Positions 8,124 through 16,987 are shown, numbered from the stretch's first letter. The stretch is DNA of 64,000 bases from Janthinobacterium sp. SUN073 (GCF_030397665.1 NZ_JAPUBT010000001.1:62001-126000), one strand, 5' to 3'. Numbers and translations are program-made. The notes: generated by a model from the letters alone, not told the origin.

Positions 8124-9347
8124 ATGAGTACGTCTCCCTGCGCCGCAACAGAAACCGCTGTCCGTCACCCGTGGCTGGCGGTCACCGCCATAGGCATGGC
8201 CACCTTCTCGGTCGTGACGACGGAAATGCTCCCGGTCGGCCTGTTGACGCCGATTGCTGACACGCTGGACACCTCCACCGGAACCGCCGGCCTGATGATC
8301 TCGCTGCCAGCAATACTGGCGGCCTTGTTCGCTCCGCTGCTGGTGATCGCATCGGGAAGCCTGGACCGGCGCAAAATTCTCTGTGGTTTGCTGAGTCTGT
8401 TAGTGATCGCGAACATTGCCTCGGCATTGGCACAAAACATGGCGTGGATGCTGGCTGCACGTGTACTCGTCGGTTTTTGCATGGGCGGAATCTGGGCCAT
8501 TGCCGGTGGCCTGGCTTCCCGCCTTGTTCCTGCTCCCTCAATCGGTCTGGCAACGTCGATTATCTTCGGCGGAGTAGCGATCGCTTCTGTGCTGGGCGTA
8601 CCGCTTGGCGCACAAATCGGCGACTTTGCAGGATGGCGCTGGGCCTTTGGCGCCATGGCGCTGTTTAGCGGCCTGGTACTGGCGCTGCATCTGGCTGTCA
8701 TTCCTGCCCTGCCCGCTGCCGGTTCGGCGACCTTGCGCCAATTCGGCAAGCAATTGCGCAACCGGCAATTGCAAGCGGGGCTGCTTCTGACCCTGTTGCT
8801 GGTGACGAGCCATTTCGTGGCCTTCACCTTTGTGCGTCCGTTGTTGCTGTCAGTGTCGGGGTTTGATGCGCAATGGCTGGGCGCACTGCTGTTTTTCTAT
8901 GGCTTCGCAGGCATCATTGGAAACTTCCTGGCCGGTGCCGTTGCGGTGCGGCGCACGGCGCCCACCATCATCGCTATCTCGAGTGGCTTGCTGCTCACGC
9001 CGCTACTCTTCCTGGCGGTCGGCGACTCCAGCATCGGCGGCGGCGTGGTGTTGCTGGCCTGGGGACTAGCCTACGGTGGTGTATCGGTCGGCCTGATGAC
9101 CTTGATGATGAAGGCGGCGCCCCGGGCCGTGGAGATAGTCGCCGCGCTGTATGTGGGCGTATTCAATGTTGCCATTGCGCTCGGGGCATGGGCCGGTGGA
9201 CAGGCCGTCGACGGGCTGGGCCTCTGCTCCAACCTCTGGCTCGCCGCAGGATTCGCCGCTGCTGCCTTGCTGCTGTCGTTCAGGATCAGCTTTGTTGAAC
9301 ACGCAATGAAGGCTGCCGGCAAGCAGCTTGGCTCGACAACGGATTGA
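8124..9347 (+). CDS. MFS (DHA1-type) drug or metabolite efflux transporter
   Basis: 407 residues with about 12 predicted membrane helices and no large soluble insert. The first half carries the DHA1 hallmarks: SVVTTEMLPVGLLTPIA in helix 1 (the E-x-L/P-x-G-L-L motif of the YdeA/NepI/AraJ group), a D-R-R-K loop after helix 2 (SLDRRKIL, motif A variant), and GFCMGGIWAIAGGL. This family exports sugars, purine nucleosides or drugs by proton antiport. Control by the divergent TetR protein suggests a xenobiotic or signalling compound as substrate; the identity is not readable from sequence. Confidence 0.88.
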   Translation: MSTSPCAATETAVRHPWLAVTAIGMATFSVVTTEMLPVGLLTPIADTLDTSTGTAGLMISLPAILAALFAPLLVIASGSLDRRKILCGLLSLLVIANIASALAQNMAWMLAARVLVGFCMGGIWAIAGGLASRLVPAPSIGLATSIIFGGVAIASVLGVPLGAQIGDFAGWRWAFGAMALFSGLVLALHLAVIPALPAAGSATLRQFGKQLRNRQLQAGLLLTLLLVTSHFVAFTFVRPLLLSVSGFDAQWLGALLFFYGFAGIIGNFLAGAVAVRRTAPTIIAISSGLLLTPLLFLAVGDSSIGGGVVLLAWGLAYGGVSVGLMTLMMKAAPRAVEIVAALYVGVFNVAIALGAWAGGQAVDGLGLCSNLWLAAGFAAAALLLSFRISFVEHAMKAAGKQLGSTTD

Positions 9348-9371
9348 CGCAATACAGTCTGTCATGAAAGC

Positions 9372-9385
9372 TTCTGGCCGATTGC
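9372..9385 (+). repeat. Spacer motif copy 1 (TGGCCGATT core)
   Basis: The sequence TTCTGGCCGATTGC occurs in the spacer between the MFS gene and the first small gene of the island. Its nine-base core TGGCCGATT recurs at 10336 and 10827, again only in spacers. Confidence 0.5.
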
Positions 9386-9507
9386 CTCCGGCCAACAACT
9401 TGAGCGGCCCCGAAACGGGCGACTACCACGATTATTGCGGACTTCACCGTCCACCATCGTCACACTGCACAGCTCATTGCAGTTTCTTGGTGGATTGCAA
9501 ATTGGGT

Positions 9508-9822
9508 TCAGGCGAGTCTAATTGTAAGTTCAAAAGCGCTTCCGCATTGGGTGGGATACCATCCTTGCGTCAATGCTTGCCGAATAGCGTGCTCCACGAC
9601 TGAGGGAGTAATGGCACGCGCGTCAAAACCCAGCCAATTATCCGGCCGTGCAATATCTGTTTTCACCAGGAGCGTGGTTCGGCCATCGCTTTCAGATTCA
9701 ACGGAAAAAGACAAACCAGTCCTCGCCTGGGCCTGTATGTATGTTGGTCGCCGCCTGACTGACCATCGATATGATATAAAATCGACAATAATTCGACGGC
9801 TTCCTTTGCTTGCGATGGACAT
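9508..9822 (-). CDS. Hypothetical protein, small-gene island
   Basis: 104 residues, no recognised family, no signal peptide or membrane segment. The centre reads like an alternating beta-sheet protein (GRTTLLVKTDIARPDNWLGFD) and the C-terminus has a helix then AFELTIRLA. A close-to-average composition and a clean stop argue for a real gene, but ribosome binding support is weak (TAGGT upstream of the ATG). First of four same-strand small genes between 9.5 and 11.3 kb that look like orphan immunity or accessory genes. Confidence 0.6.
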   Translation of the reverse strand: MSIASKGSRRIIVDFISYRWSVRRRPTYIQAQARTGLSFSVESESDGRTTLLVKTDIARPDNWLGFDARAITPSVVEHAIRQALTQGWYPTQCGSAFELTIRLA

Positions 9823-9848
9823 TACATTACCTATGGTTCAGTGGCAGG

Positions 9849-9866
9849 TTCCGCCCCTAAGCGGAA
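9849..9866. other. Perfect hairpin in island spacer
   Basis: TTCCGC, six-base loop, GCGGAA. It lies between the 9508 and 10012 genes, with no T-run after it on either strand, so a terminator role is doubtful. Confidence 0.45.
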
Positions 9867-10011
9867 GTTCGGTTAGCTGAATCTGAAATTCACCCGCACA
9901 TTTTCCGGGGGCATTTACTACCCCAAGTTTTCCGCATCCAGTTTCGGCAAAGGTTGGGACCAAAAAAGTGCCATATGCATGTTTTTTTGTTCACGATGAG
10001 CACTAACATTT

Positions 10012-10281
10012 CTAGCCACGAATTCCATCTTCAAAATGGTAGTGCTCTTGGCTAGCGCATGTAAATCTCTGTTCAAATTCCGGAGTAAATTCGTGCTCCT
10101 TCATCGGTGTAAAGAAGTCATTCTTAATTGCCCAGTCGTACATCCCAAAGTTCACTGGATATTTTGTTAAAACGCCTGTCAATTTTTTTGATTCTATCCA
10201 CAGAATGGCCTGGTCTTTATCTGAGAAGACTCCTGATGCGAATTTCCCTCCGGAGCCGGAAAATATCCAAACCTCGTTCAT
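10012..10281 (-). CDS. Small immunity-like protein (DUF7710-like)
   Basis: 89 residues. The sequence has the recurring pattern of a small family I associate with polymorphic-toxin loci: VWIFSGSGGKFASGVFS at the start, GVLTKYPVNFGMYDWAI in the middle, and RFTCASQEHYHFEDG at the end. It is AT-richer than the flanking chromosome. No toxin gene lies next to it, so if it is an immunity protein it is an orphan. The family name is recalled, not searched. Spacing to its neighbours is over 100 bases on both sides, so it is probably transcribed alone. Confidence 0.7.
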   Translation of the reverse strand: MNEVWIFSGSGGKFASGVFSDKDQAILWIESKKLTGVLTKYPVNFGMYDWAIKNDFFTPMKEHEFTPEFEQRFTCASQEHYHFEDGIRG

Positions 10282-10335
10282 CCGTTGTTCCTTGTGTGAA
10301 AAAGACTAAATTTAAGTGTTACCTTGAGCAGCTGC

Positions 10336-10349
10336 TTTTGGCCGATTCC
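10336..10349 (+). repeat. Spacer motif copy 2 (TGGCCGATT core)
   Basis: TTTTGGCCGATTCC in the spacer between the 10012 and 10390 genes. Here the motif is part of a larger stem: CTGCTTTTGG at 10332 can pair with CCAAAGCAG ending near 10379. Confidence 0.5.
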
Positions 10350-10389
10350 CGTCGTTGCCAGGTTCTGCCCCAAAGCAGACGTAATCGCG

Positions 10390-10791
10390 TCACCACCATT
10401 TGCCGAACTTGTTGAGCGCAGAATGCAGCGCAAGCATTGACCCGGCATTGATCTTCAGACGAATTGCGATGCTGTCGCCATCTTGTGACTGCCTTTCCGA
10501 ACGAGGATTGATCGTTAGATACTCCTGAGATGAATGCCGTTCGAAGTGAAGTATTGGGTACTCGCTCATATCATGCAGTCCCGCACCGCCGCCGTCACGG
10601 AGTTCACTTTCGAATTGAACGAGGGCGTCATACTCAAACCAAAGGTGCTCGGCAGTCCAGTTGAAACTCTGGCTACCGCTTGAATACTCAACTTCAAGCC
10701 GGACCTGGACGCCAGGATCTATCGGGTCTACTTCTGAAAACCAAAGCTGGAACTTGAGTGGTCCTTCGACGAAAGCTACGTCAGCAGCCAT
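10390..10791 (-). CDS. Hypothetical protein, possible immunity protein
   Basis: 133 residues, acidic, no membrane segment. The N-terminal half is a run of likely beta strands (LKFQLWFSEVDP, VQVRLEVEYSS, FNWTAEHLWFEYDALVQF), the C-terminal half ends in a helix (SMLALHSALNKFGKWW). This all-beta plus one helix layout with W-x-x-E-x-L-x-x-F resembles WapI-like immunity families, but the match is only impressionistic. It stands between two other small same-strand genes with no adjacent toxin. Confidence 0.6.
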   Translation of the reverse strand: MAADVAFVEGPLKFQLWFSEVDPIDPGVQVRLEVEYSSGSQSFNWTAEHLWFEYDALVQFESELRDGGGAGLHDMSEYPILHFERHSSQEYLTINPRSERQSQDGDSIAIRLKINAGSMLALHSALNKFGKWW

Positions 10792-10826
10792 CTGAATCCT
10801 TTCTTGGGTGTGGTTCGCAATGGCCG

Positions 10827-10840
10827 CTCCTGGCCGATTG
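10827..10840 (+). repeat. Spacer motif copy 3 (TGGCCGATT core)
   Basis: CTCCTGGCCGATTG in the spacer between the 10390 and 10873 genes. A weaker relative (TTCTGGCTGCC) lies at 11328 in the next spacer. Confidence 0.5.
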
Positions 10841-10872
10841 TTACCACCAAATAATGGATCTTCCCCACAAAC

Positions 10873-11259
10873 TTACGCGCATCCAAACGTTTCTAGGGAG
10901 CCAGCGAGTTTGTAGTCGGTAAGTCCATAAAGTTTCTTTAGTAATGCATCGATCGCTTGAAATAGCATGTCAGGGTCAGCTGACTTGTACTGAACACATG
11001 CCAGCCGGCCGGGCGACCAATCGATGATCTGTGCAGGCTGAAGTACTGCAAAAACGTCGGTGATGAGTGAGACCGGTGAAGAATTTTCCGTATAAGAGAA
11101 ATCCATGTAGTCGCCGTAGATCAGTAACCATACGTCAGGACGCCCCACAACGCTTAGTCTCGCGTAAAACTCCTTTGATGGAAGCTCACTATGGAGATTT
11201 TGGCTGCCAAAGACTCCCTGCAAGATCCGGCGAAGTTCTTCTTTTGATTCCTCTTGCAT
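10873..11259 (-). CDS. Hypothetical protein, possible immunity protein
   Basis: 128 residues, mildly acidic. Predicted alpha-beta protein with helix at the N-terminus (KEELRRILQGVF), strands in the middle (ARLSVVGRPDVWLLIYGD) and helices at the end. No family recognised. It lies at the upstream end of the four-gene island and has the same lower GC as the 10012 gene. AGAGG lies a few bases before the ATG region on the coding strand (CAAGAGGAATC). Its role is unknown. Confidence 0.6.
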   Translation of the reverse strand: MQEESKEELRRILQGVFGSQNLHSELPSKEFYARLSVVGRPDVWLLIYGDYMDFSYTENSSPVSLITDVFAVLQPAQIIDWSPGRLACVQYKSADPDMLFQAIDALLKKLYGLTDYKLAGSLETFGCA

Positions 11260-11430
11260 TGCTAATCCTACTCAGCTGATGAATGACTTTAATGCGCTGC
11301 ATCTCGCATGTTTACACGACCGTGTGCTTCTGGCTGCCAGCGGACGGTCGAAATAACTGAACGCGCAAAGTTACTGCCTTCATGGCAAGCAAGAGGGTTT
11401 ATCAGCCGCGCCAAGTCTTCTCCCTGCCAT

Positions 11431-13275
11431 TTACTGGCCTGGCGCCGTCTCATCCGGGCAGCTGACCTCGTCCTCTGGCGTATATAAAGTCATCGGCACG
11501 CGCTGGCCATCGACTTCCAGCTCGCGCACTTTCGGCGGCACCAGCTGGAACTCGCCCGCCTGCAATTTCTCGCGCAGCGGCTTGCAGCGCAGGGCGTCCA
11601 TGGGGATTTGCCCGCGCGCAGTCCAGCTGCCGTCTTCCTTTTCCGCCAGCAACACCGACGAGGCGCGCGGGTCATTGCTGATCAGCAGCACGTCCTCTTT
11701 GCCATCGCCGTCAAAATCGAGCAGGTAGGCGTCGCACTGTGGCCCTGCCCGCTTCAAGCAGGCGGGCAGGCGCCAGGCCGGGCTCACTTGTGTCCAGTCC
11801 TGGCGCAGGAAACTGTCCGGCAATTTCGCCGTGGCCGGGCGCAGGGTCAGGTTGATCGACACGTCGCTCAGCGCGCCCGTCTCGTCGAGGCGGTTCTGGC
11901 GCTTGAGCATGGCCTCGGCGCGGGCCCGCACGATGGCCGCATCCGGCCCCGTCGTGCGTTTCGTCAATTCCTGCAGGGCCGCCTGGCCATAGCGCGCGCC
12001 CTGGAAGCGCAGGTATTCGAAATCGAACTTGTCCACGCTCACTTTACCGCTGTCCAGGCGCGCCATCTGGCTGGCCACGGAGATGCGCGCCGGGTCCGCC
12101 AGCGGCGAGAACAGCGCGAACAGCACCAGCAGGGTGACAAAGGCGGTGGCCACGTTGACATTGGCGATCAGGTGCAGCCAGTCGCCATACTTGCTGGCCG
12201 CCCAGGCGTAGCCGGCGGCGTAGCAGGTGGCAACCAGCAGGCAGGCGGCGGCGATCAGGCGGTCGGCCGTCCAGCCATGCGACATCACGCGCAGGGTCAG
12301 TGCATAGATGGCGATGCCCACCACCCACGGCAGCAGCAGACAGGCCAGGCGCGTGCCCAGGCGGATGCCGCGCGCCACGCCATGGCCCACTTCGCCATTC
12401 TGGAAGGCGGCATTGATCAGCACCACCAGCACGCCGGCCATGCCCAGCAGCACGGATGCCGCATGGCGCGTGGCCCACAGGCGCTCGAAGCCGATGAATG
12501 GCAGGGTCAGCAGGAAACCGGAGACGAGCACGGCGGCGATCGGCATCAGCCACGACAACAGCACCAGCAGCAAGGTGCGGATGCCGCGCACGATGGATGG
12601 GCGCACGTCGGTGATATGGATGGCGAACGAGAATGCAAAGCAGATGACGGGAATCACGAACCAGGCCTGGCCCAGCAACTTTTTCAGGAAACTGAGCTTG
12701 ATCAGCAGGAACAACTGCCCGCCCAGCCACAGCACCAGCCACAGGCCCAGCACGAACAGCAGGGAAAACAGCAGCTGGATGCCCAGCTTCCAGGCGATTT
12801 CAAAATACGTGGGATAGCGGGCGATGCGCTGGCCATCCTGGGCGCTGGCCAGCACCAGCGCGTGGGCGATATAGAAACCGACCACGCAAAAACCGAACAG
12901 CTGGGCGGAAATGACGCGCAGCGGCGCGCCCGGCTTGTAATTGCCCCAGATCACGTGTTCCGCGCCGCGCGCCACGTCATGCCAGGCCAGCACGGCCAGC
13001 ACGGCGGCAGCACCCGCCATCCACAGGCCGATGCGCTTCGCCGGCATATGGCCCAGGCTGGAGACCAGCAAAATGGGCAACAGCAGGCTGATCAGCATCA
13101 ATGGGCCCAGCAGGTAGGCTTCCGTGGCGGGCCACACCTTGTCTTGCGCCGTGCTGTACAGCCAGTACAGCAACAAGCCTTGCAGCAGGCCCGTCACCAG
13201 GCGCGTCACCGCGATGCGCGGCGCCACCACCGGATCGAGCAACGCCATGTTTTTTCCTGCGGCATCCTGCTGCAT
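11431..13275 (-). CDS. DUF4153 family polytopic membrane protein
   Basis: 614 residues. The first 400 contain about ten to twelve hydrophobic segments, the last 210 are soluble. The membrane part matches the DUF4153 layout, including GNYKPGAPLRVISAQLFGFCVVGFYI and the long row of transmembrane helices. The soluble tail includes a D-x-D-G-D-G-x-x-D stretch (LLDFDGDGKEDVLLI, about 530-545) resembling an FG-GAP/EF-hand-like calcium loop. The start has AGGGAA 7 bases upstream. Function is unknown. It is followed by the island genes on the same strand, but a gap of 170 bases separates them. Confidence 0.8.
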   Translation of the reverse strand: MQQDAAGKNMALLDPVVAPRIAVTRLVTGLLQGLLLYWLYSTAQDKVWPATEAYLLGPLMLISLLLPILLVSSLGHMPAKRIGLWMAGAAAVLAVLAWHDVARGAEHVIWGNYKPGAPLRVISAQLFGFCVVGFYIAHALVLASAQDGQRIARYPTYFEIAWKLGIQLLFSLLFVLGLWLVLWLGGQLFLLIKLSFLKKLLGQAWFVIPVICFAFSFAIHITDVRPSIVRGIRTLLLVLLSWLMPIAAVLVSGFLLTLPFIGFERLWATRHAASVLLGMAGVLVVLINAAFQNGEVGHGVARGIRLGTRLACLLLPWVVGIAIYALTLRVMSHGWTADRLIAAACLLVATCYAAGYAWAASKYGDWLHLIANVNVATAFVTLLVLFALFSPLADPARISVASQMARLDSGKVSVDKFDFEYLRFQGARYGQAALQELTKRTTGPDAAIVRARAEAMLKRQNRLDETGALSDVSINLTLRPATAKLPDSFLRQDWTQVSPAWRLPACLKRAGPQCDAYLLDFDGDGKEDVLLISNDPRASSVLLAEKEDGSWTARGQIPMDALRCKPLREKLQAGEFQLVPPKVRELEVDGQRVPMTLYTPEDEVSCPDETAPGQ

Positions 13276-13350
13276 AGTTATTCCCTAAATAGTCGTTCAT
13301 TGCAGTCATTGCTGCACTGCGAGCACGGCCATTATTGCATTTCGTTATCG

Positions 13351-13788
13351 TCATCTCAACAGCGATTCGTGCGGCGCCCCTTCCCGCGCGCCTACGCCGG
13401 AGTGCAATGTCAGGCTTTGCGCCAGGCCCCAGGCAAGTTCCGGCACGATGAACAGCCAAAGCACGGGCTGGCCCGTGACCAGCAGCGCCCACGCCATCCA
13501 GGTGGAAAACAGGTAGCGCGCCGCCGCGTCATAGCGGCCGAAGCGCGGCTGCGGGTTCAGCATGCGCAGCACCGACCAGACCATCACCACGCTGCCAAAC
13601 AAGCTGCTGATGAGCAGATGAAACGGTCCGAAAACGGGCAGCGGCACGCCGCCCAGACCCACGTTGAGGGCGCTCAAGTGCTCGCGCAGGAGCAAAAACG
13701 TCCACGGCGTGGTAAACGGGGCCGTCATGAGCACATCATAAATGGCGCTGGCGCGCACCAGGCGGCGGAAAGCGGAAACGGACAACAT
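13351..13788 (-). CDS. Membrane protein under divergent MerR control
   Basis: 145 residues with about four hydrophobic segments (for instance DVLMTAPFTTPWTFLLL, LLISSLFGSVVMVWSVL, STWMAWALLVTGQPVLWLFIVPEL). The ATG at 13788 has GGAG 5 bases upstream; a longer open frame exists but runs into the promoter. No family name is certain. It is divergent from a MerR regulator, and its own promoter carries the MerR-type dyad, so it is very probably the regulated target, perhaps part of a stress or detoxification response. Confidence 0.7.
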   Translation of the reverse strand: MLSVSAFRRLVRASAIYDVLMTAPFTTPWTFLLLREHLSALNVGLGGVPLPVFGPFHLLISSLFGSVVMVWSVLRMLNPQPRFGRYDAAARYLFSTWMAWALLVTGQPVLWLFIVPELAWGLAQSLTLHSGVGAREGAPHESLLR

Positions 13789-13816
13789 GGCAACTCCTGT
13801 CGATGGAAAGTGTCCA

Positions 13817-13847
13817 TGATCAAGGCTGGAGTACACTCCATGGTCAA
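13817..13847 (-). promoter_or_regulatory. MerR-type promoter with 19-bp spacer and central dyad
   Basis: Read on the minus strand: -35 TTGACC (13847-13842), a 19-base spacer, and a weak -10 TGATCA (13822-13817). Within the spacer is the dyad TGGAGT-GT-ACTCCA (13840-13827). Over-long 17+2 spacers with a central dyad are the hallmark of MerR-family activation by DNA untwisting. It drives the membrane protein at 13351-13788 and overlaps the leader of the merR gene. Confidence 0.75.
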
Positions 13848-13868
13848 GCATTTTATGAAAGACAACCC

Positions 13869-14264
13869 ATGCAGATCGGCGAGATGGCGCAGGCGACGGG
13901 CTTGAGCCGCGATACCCTGCGCTTTTATGAAAAGCGGGGCTTGCTGCGCGCGCGGCGCGGCGCGAATGGCTACCGCGACTACCCGCCCGAGGCGGCCGAC
14001 TGGCTGCGCTACCTGCGCACGGCGCAGCAGCTGGGCTTTACGCTGGCCGAAATCGAAGCGGACATGCCGCTGCTGGCGGCCGCCGGCGATCCCGCCACGG
14101 CGGAACTGCTGCGTGCGGCGCTGGCGCGCAAGCTGGGTGAAATCGATGCGCGCATCGCGGGATTGACGCAGTTGCGCGGCGAATTGGCGCGACGGCTGGA
14201 GCCGGAGGCGGCGGCGTGTCCGTTACGGGGAGAGGCCGATGCAGCGCAACTCAACCTGGCGTAA
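13869..14264 (+). CDS. MerR family transcriptional regulator
   Basis: 131 residues. N-terminal winged helix: QIGEMAQATGLSRDTLRFYEKRGLL then the wing YRDYP (residues 2-45). A coiled-coil dimerisation helix follows (about 75-115) and the C-terminal tail contains one cysteine (EAAACPLRGE), too few for a metal-binding CxnC site as in MerR or CueR. It therefore belongs to the organic-effector or redox subgroup. ATG at 13869 was preferred because homology begins there. Divergent to the membrane gene it probably controls. Confidence 0.88.
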   Translation: MQIGEMAQATGLSRDTLRFYEKRGLLRARRGANGYRDYPPEAADWLRYLRTAQQLGFTLAEIEADMPLLAAAGDPATAELLRAALARKLGEIDARIAGLTQLRGELARRLEPEAAACPLRGEADAAQLNLA

Positions 14265-14296
14265 AAAAACCGCCTGTGCATGGCAGCAGGCGGTTT
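14263..14296 (-). terminator. Rho-independent terminator of the PEP-CTERM gene
   Basis: AAACCGCCTG (14267-14276) pairs perfectly with CAGGCGGTTT (14287-14296). On the minus strand the stem is followed by a run of seven T. It overlaps the merR stop codon and could also stop plus-strand transcripts less efficiently. Confidence 0.85.
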
Positions 14297-14316
14297 GATC
14301 TCGGACACAACCAGGC

Positions 14317-14958
14317 TTACTTGGCGGCCTTGCGGCGGCGCAGGAAACCCATCAGGCCCAGGCCAGCGAGCAGCATGGCGTAGGTTTCCGGTTCCGGCAC
14401 GGCGGCCATCACGGACACGTTGTCGATCACGGCGCCCGAGTATTTGTCGAATGGCGTGCCGGCCTTGGCGGCGCTGGCAAACGACAGGGTCGCCAAGCCG
14501 GTGGTGGCAGCCGTGAAGCTCAGGGTATTGCTGTACAAGGTGTTCGAAGCGGCAGCCGTCGAGTAGAAATTGCCTGCCACGCCACCGAAGCTGACCGCCA
14601 CGCCCTGGCCTGCGGGGCCGCCGGAATTGCGCGCCATGTCAAAGCTCAGGTTATACGTCTGGCCGGCAACGACACTGAAACTTTGCGAGAGGAAACCCGG
14701 ACCAGGTGTGCCCAGCATATCGATGCTGTAGCCATTGATGGCATTGTAGGCATTGCGGATCAGGTCGACGGAACTGGCGCCCACGGTCCAGCCCGTTAAG
14801 GCCGACGAACCGCTGTCGATGACTTTAAAACCGCTGTCGAAGGTGTAGCCGGAAGCGACTGCTTCAAAATTGCCGTTCGTGATCAGGTTGACGGGACTGG
14901 CGCTGGCGGTGCCTGCTGCAAACAGAGCGACAACTGCCGCGATGGTGGCGATTTTCAT
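14317..14958 (-). CDS. PEP-CTERM sorted exported protein (choice-of-anchor C type)
   Basis: 213 residues. Signal peptide at the N-terminus (MKIATIAAVVALFAAGTASA). The body matches the choice-of-anchor C layout: NLITNGNFEA near the mature start, GWTVGASSVDLI, and SQSFSVVAGQTYNLSFD. The C-terminus is a full PEP-CTERM signal: VPEPETYAMLLAGLGLMGFL followed by RRRK. Such proteins are cut and sorted by exosortase EpsH/XrtA and are tied to exopolysaccharide. The exosortase is not in this window. Start chosen at 14958 where AAGGAA precedes the ATG. Terminated by the hairpin at 14263-14296. Confidence 0.9.
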   Translation of the reverse strand: MKIATIAAVVALFAAGTASASPVNLITNGNFEAVASGYTFDSGFKVIDSGSSALTGWTVGASSVDLIRNAYNAINGYSIDMLGTPGPGFLSQSFSVVAGQTYNLSFDMARNSGGPAGQGVAVSFGGVAGNFYSTAAASNTLYSNTLSFTAATTGLATLSFASAAKAGTPFDKYSGAVIDNVSVMAAVPEPETYAMLLAGLGLMGFLRRRKAAK

Positions 14959-15109
14959 GAGCTGATTTCCTTGCCTTGTTGATATTAAAGTTACCTTAAG
15001 TGAAATCATATCTCAGCAATGATAAAAATCAAAGAACTTTGCAAAAAAATATTTAACGTGGACAATATGCAACGTCTTCTGGCGCACTCCCCTCCCGGCG
15101 GAGAATAGT

Positions 15110-15604
15110 TCAATCGAGTTCCTGCCGCGCCACCAGGATGCCGTCCGCATCGGCGTAGATCCAGTCGCCCGGATGCACGGCCACGCCGCTGAGCTGCACG
15201 CGCACGTCGCGCTGGCCGGCGCCCGTCTTGTTGCTCTTGCGCGGATGCGTGGCCAGCGCGCGTACGCCGATCTGGCAGACATTGATTTCCTCGCTGTCAC
15301 GGATGCAGCCATCGACGACGATGCCGGCCCAGCCGTTGCTTTCGGCCAGCACGCCCAGCTGGCCGCCCACCAGCGCGCGGCGCAGACTGCCGCCGCCATC
15401 GATCACCAGCACATGGCCGTGGCCCGGCGTTTCCAGGGTGCTGCGCACGAGGGCATTGTCTTCGAACACTTGCAAGGTGGTGGCCGGGCCGCTGAAGCGC
15501 ACGCGCTGGCCGAAAGCGCGGTACAGGGGCGGCAGCACGGCCAGGGTGCCATCGTCCAGCATGGCCGCATGGTCGTCGCACAGATCGGTGGTGGCAAAGG
15601 TCAT
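15110..15604 (-). CDS. rraA: RraA family protein (ribonuclease E activity regulator / aldolase-like)
   Basis: 164 residues. The family core is visible: TTDLCDDH near the start, then [29 protein letters not shown] and [12 protein letters not shown] (the D-G-x-x-R-D motif). In E. coli RraA binds RNase E and inhibits it; related proteins are HMG/CHA aldolases. Length and sequence fit the E. coli RraA subgroup better than the aldolases. Start at 15604 has AAGGAG 6 bases upstream. It is followed by an MFS gene on the same strand 32 bases away. Confidence 0.88.
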   Translation of the reverse strand: MTFATTDLCDDHAAMLDDGTLAVLPPLYRAFGQRVRFSGPATTLQVFEDNALVRSTLETPGHGHVLVIDGGGSLRRALVGGQLGVLAESNGWAGIVVDGCIRDSEEINVCQIGVRALATHPRKSNKTGAGQRDVRVQLSGVAVHPGDWIYADADGILVARQELD

Positions 15605-15636
15605 GGGAACTCCTTGAGTGGCAGATGGCAACGATT

Positions 15637-16887
15637 CTATGCCTTTTGCAGCGCCGCGGCGCGTGTTTTACCGCCCACGCCCACGGCCGTGGCAATCGCC
15701 AGCGCCTGGAATACGCCGATGAAGACAAACAGCAAGGCCGGATGGTCGCCATCCATCAGCGCGCCAAAGAACAGGGGCCCCACGGCCAGGCCGCTGTCGA
15801 GGCCCGAATACACGACGCCATACACGCGCCCCGTGGCATTCTTCGGTGCCGCCGCGCGTATCATCAGGTCGCGCGATGGTCCCGCCACGCCCGACGTCAG
15901 GCCGATGGCGCCCATCAGCAGCACCGCGCCCCAGGCCGGCACGACGGCCATGGCCAGCAGCACGGCCAGCAGCGCGGCGGCGGAAAAGGCGATCGCCACG
16001 TTGCGGTCCGGCTGCTTGCTGCGCGCGCCCACCACGCCGCCGGCCAGCATGCCCACGGCCGAGGCCAGCATGTAGGCCGTGTAGGCGCTGGTGGCCAGCG
16101 CCAGGCTCATGCCGTACAGCTTGACCAGCGCCACGCTGGCAAAGCTCTGGATGCCCCCCAGGGCGATGGCGGTAATGAAGAAGAAGGCAAAACACATCCA
16201 CACGGCCGGCAAACGCAAAAAGTCCAGCGTGCCTTCGCCGCCGCCCGCCTGGCCCGGCACGGCCTTTTTCAACGGCTCGGGACGGATGGCGTGGCGGTTC
16301 AAAAACAGGATCAGCAGCACGCCAAACGGCAGCACGGCCGCGCACTGCAGCGCGATTCTCCAGTCATACTGGGTGGCAACATACGTCATGAACAGGGGCG
16401 CCAGGGCCCAGCCGATGTTGCCGCTGATGCCATGCACGGAAAAACCGTAGGCCACGCGGGCCGCCGAGACGCGCTGGTTGAGGATCGTATAGTCGGCCGG
16501 ATGGAACACGCTGTTACCCATGCCGGCCAGCATGGCGCCCAGCATCAGCGCCGCATAGCTGTGCGCGGTGGACAGGGCCAGCGCCGACACGCCCAGCAGA
16601 AAAATGCCGGAAAACAGCACGGCACGGGCACCGAAACGGTCGACGACAAAGCCGGCCAGCGCCTGCCCCACGCCCGAAATGATGAAAAACACCGTCATCA
16701 GCAAGCCCAGTTCCGCATACGACAGGCCGAAGGCGGGCTTCAGCCAGACGAACAGGGCCGCGAGGATCAGGTGGTAGAAGTGCGAAATGCCATGCGCCAG
16801 GCCCACCAGGGCGATGACGCGCGCGTCGCTGCGCAAGGTTGGCGGTGACTGCGGTGGTAAGTCTGTTGCCGAGTTAGTTGTTATCAT
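15637..16887 (-). CDS. MFS transporter
   Basis: 416 residues from the chosen ATG (a further 25 codons are open upstream). Twelve predicted helices. Motif A-like loop after helix 2 ([10 protein letters not shown]), and [18 protein letters not shown] in the first helix, resembling the FSR/fosmidomycin-resistance and CynX-like groups. The first helix sequence and the central loop with [10 protein letters not shown] are unlike sugar permeases. It is divergent from an AraC regulator (16988), which probably controls it. The start is uncertain: neither ATG has a good ribosome binding site. Confidence 0.82.
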   Translation of the reverse strand: MITTNSATDLPPQSPPTLRSDARVIALVGLAHGISHFYHLILAALFVWLKPAFGLSYAELGLLMTVFFIISGVGQALAGFVVDRFGARAVLFSGIFLLGVSALALSTAHSYAALMLGAMLAGMGNSVFHPADYTILNQRVSAARVAYGFSVHGISGNIGWALAPLFMTYVATQYDWRIALQCAAVLPFGVLLILFLNRHAIRPEPLKKAVPGQAGGGEGTLDFLRLPAVWMCFAFFFITAIALGGIQSFASVALVKLYGMSLALATSAYTAYMLASAVGMLAGGVVGARSKQPDRNVAIAFSAAALLAVLLAMAVVPAWGAVLLMGAIGLTSGVAGPSRDLMIRAAAPKNATGRVYGVVYSGLDSGLAVGPLFFGALMDGDHPALLFVFIGVFQALAIATAVGVGGKTRAAALQKA

Positions 16888-16987
16888 GTCATACCATGTC
16901 TTATACTGGTGAAGCTCAAGTGTATGCAAAATACCATCGTCTGTTTTCCGACAGAACGACATAATTTATCGAATTAAGGCCAAGCTG

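Noticed and set aside
9372-11338. Chromosomal integron hypothesis for the small-gene island
   Set aside because: No integron integrase and no complete attC core sites are seen; only a short recurring motif. Kept as a finding, not as an integron.
11608-13905. Very long plus-strand open frame opposite the DUF4153 gene
   Set aside because: Composition is Q/H/R-rich, as expected from the reverse of a GC-rich gene; no domain, and the minus-strand product is a recognisable membrane protein.
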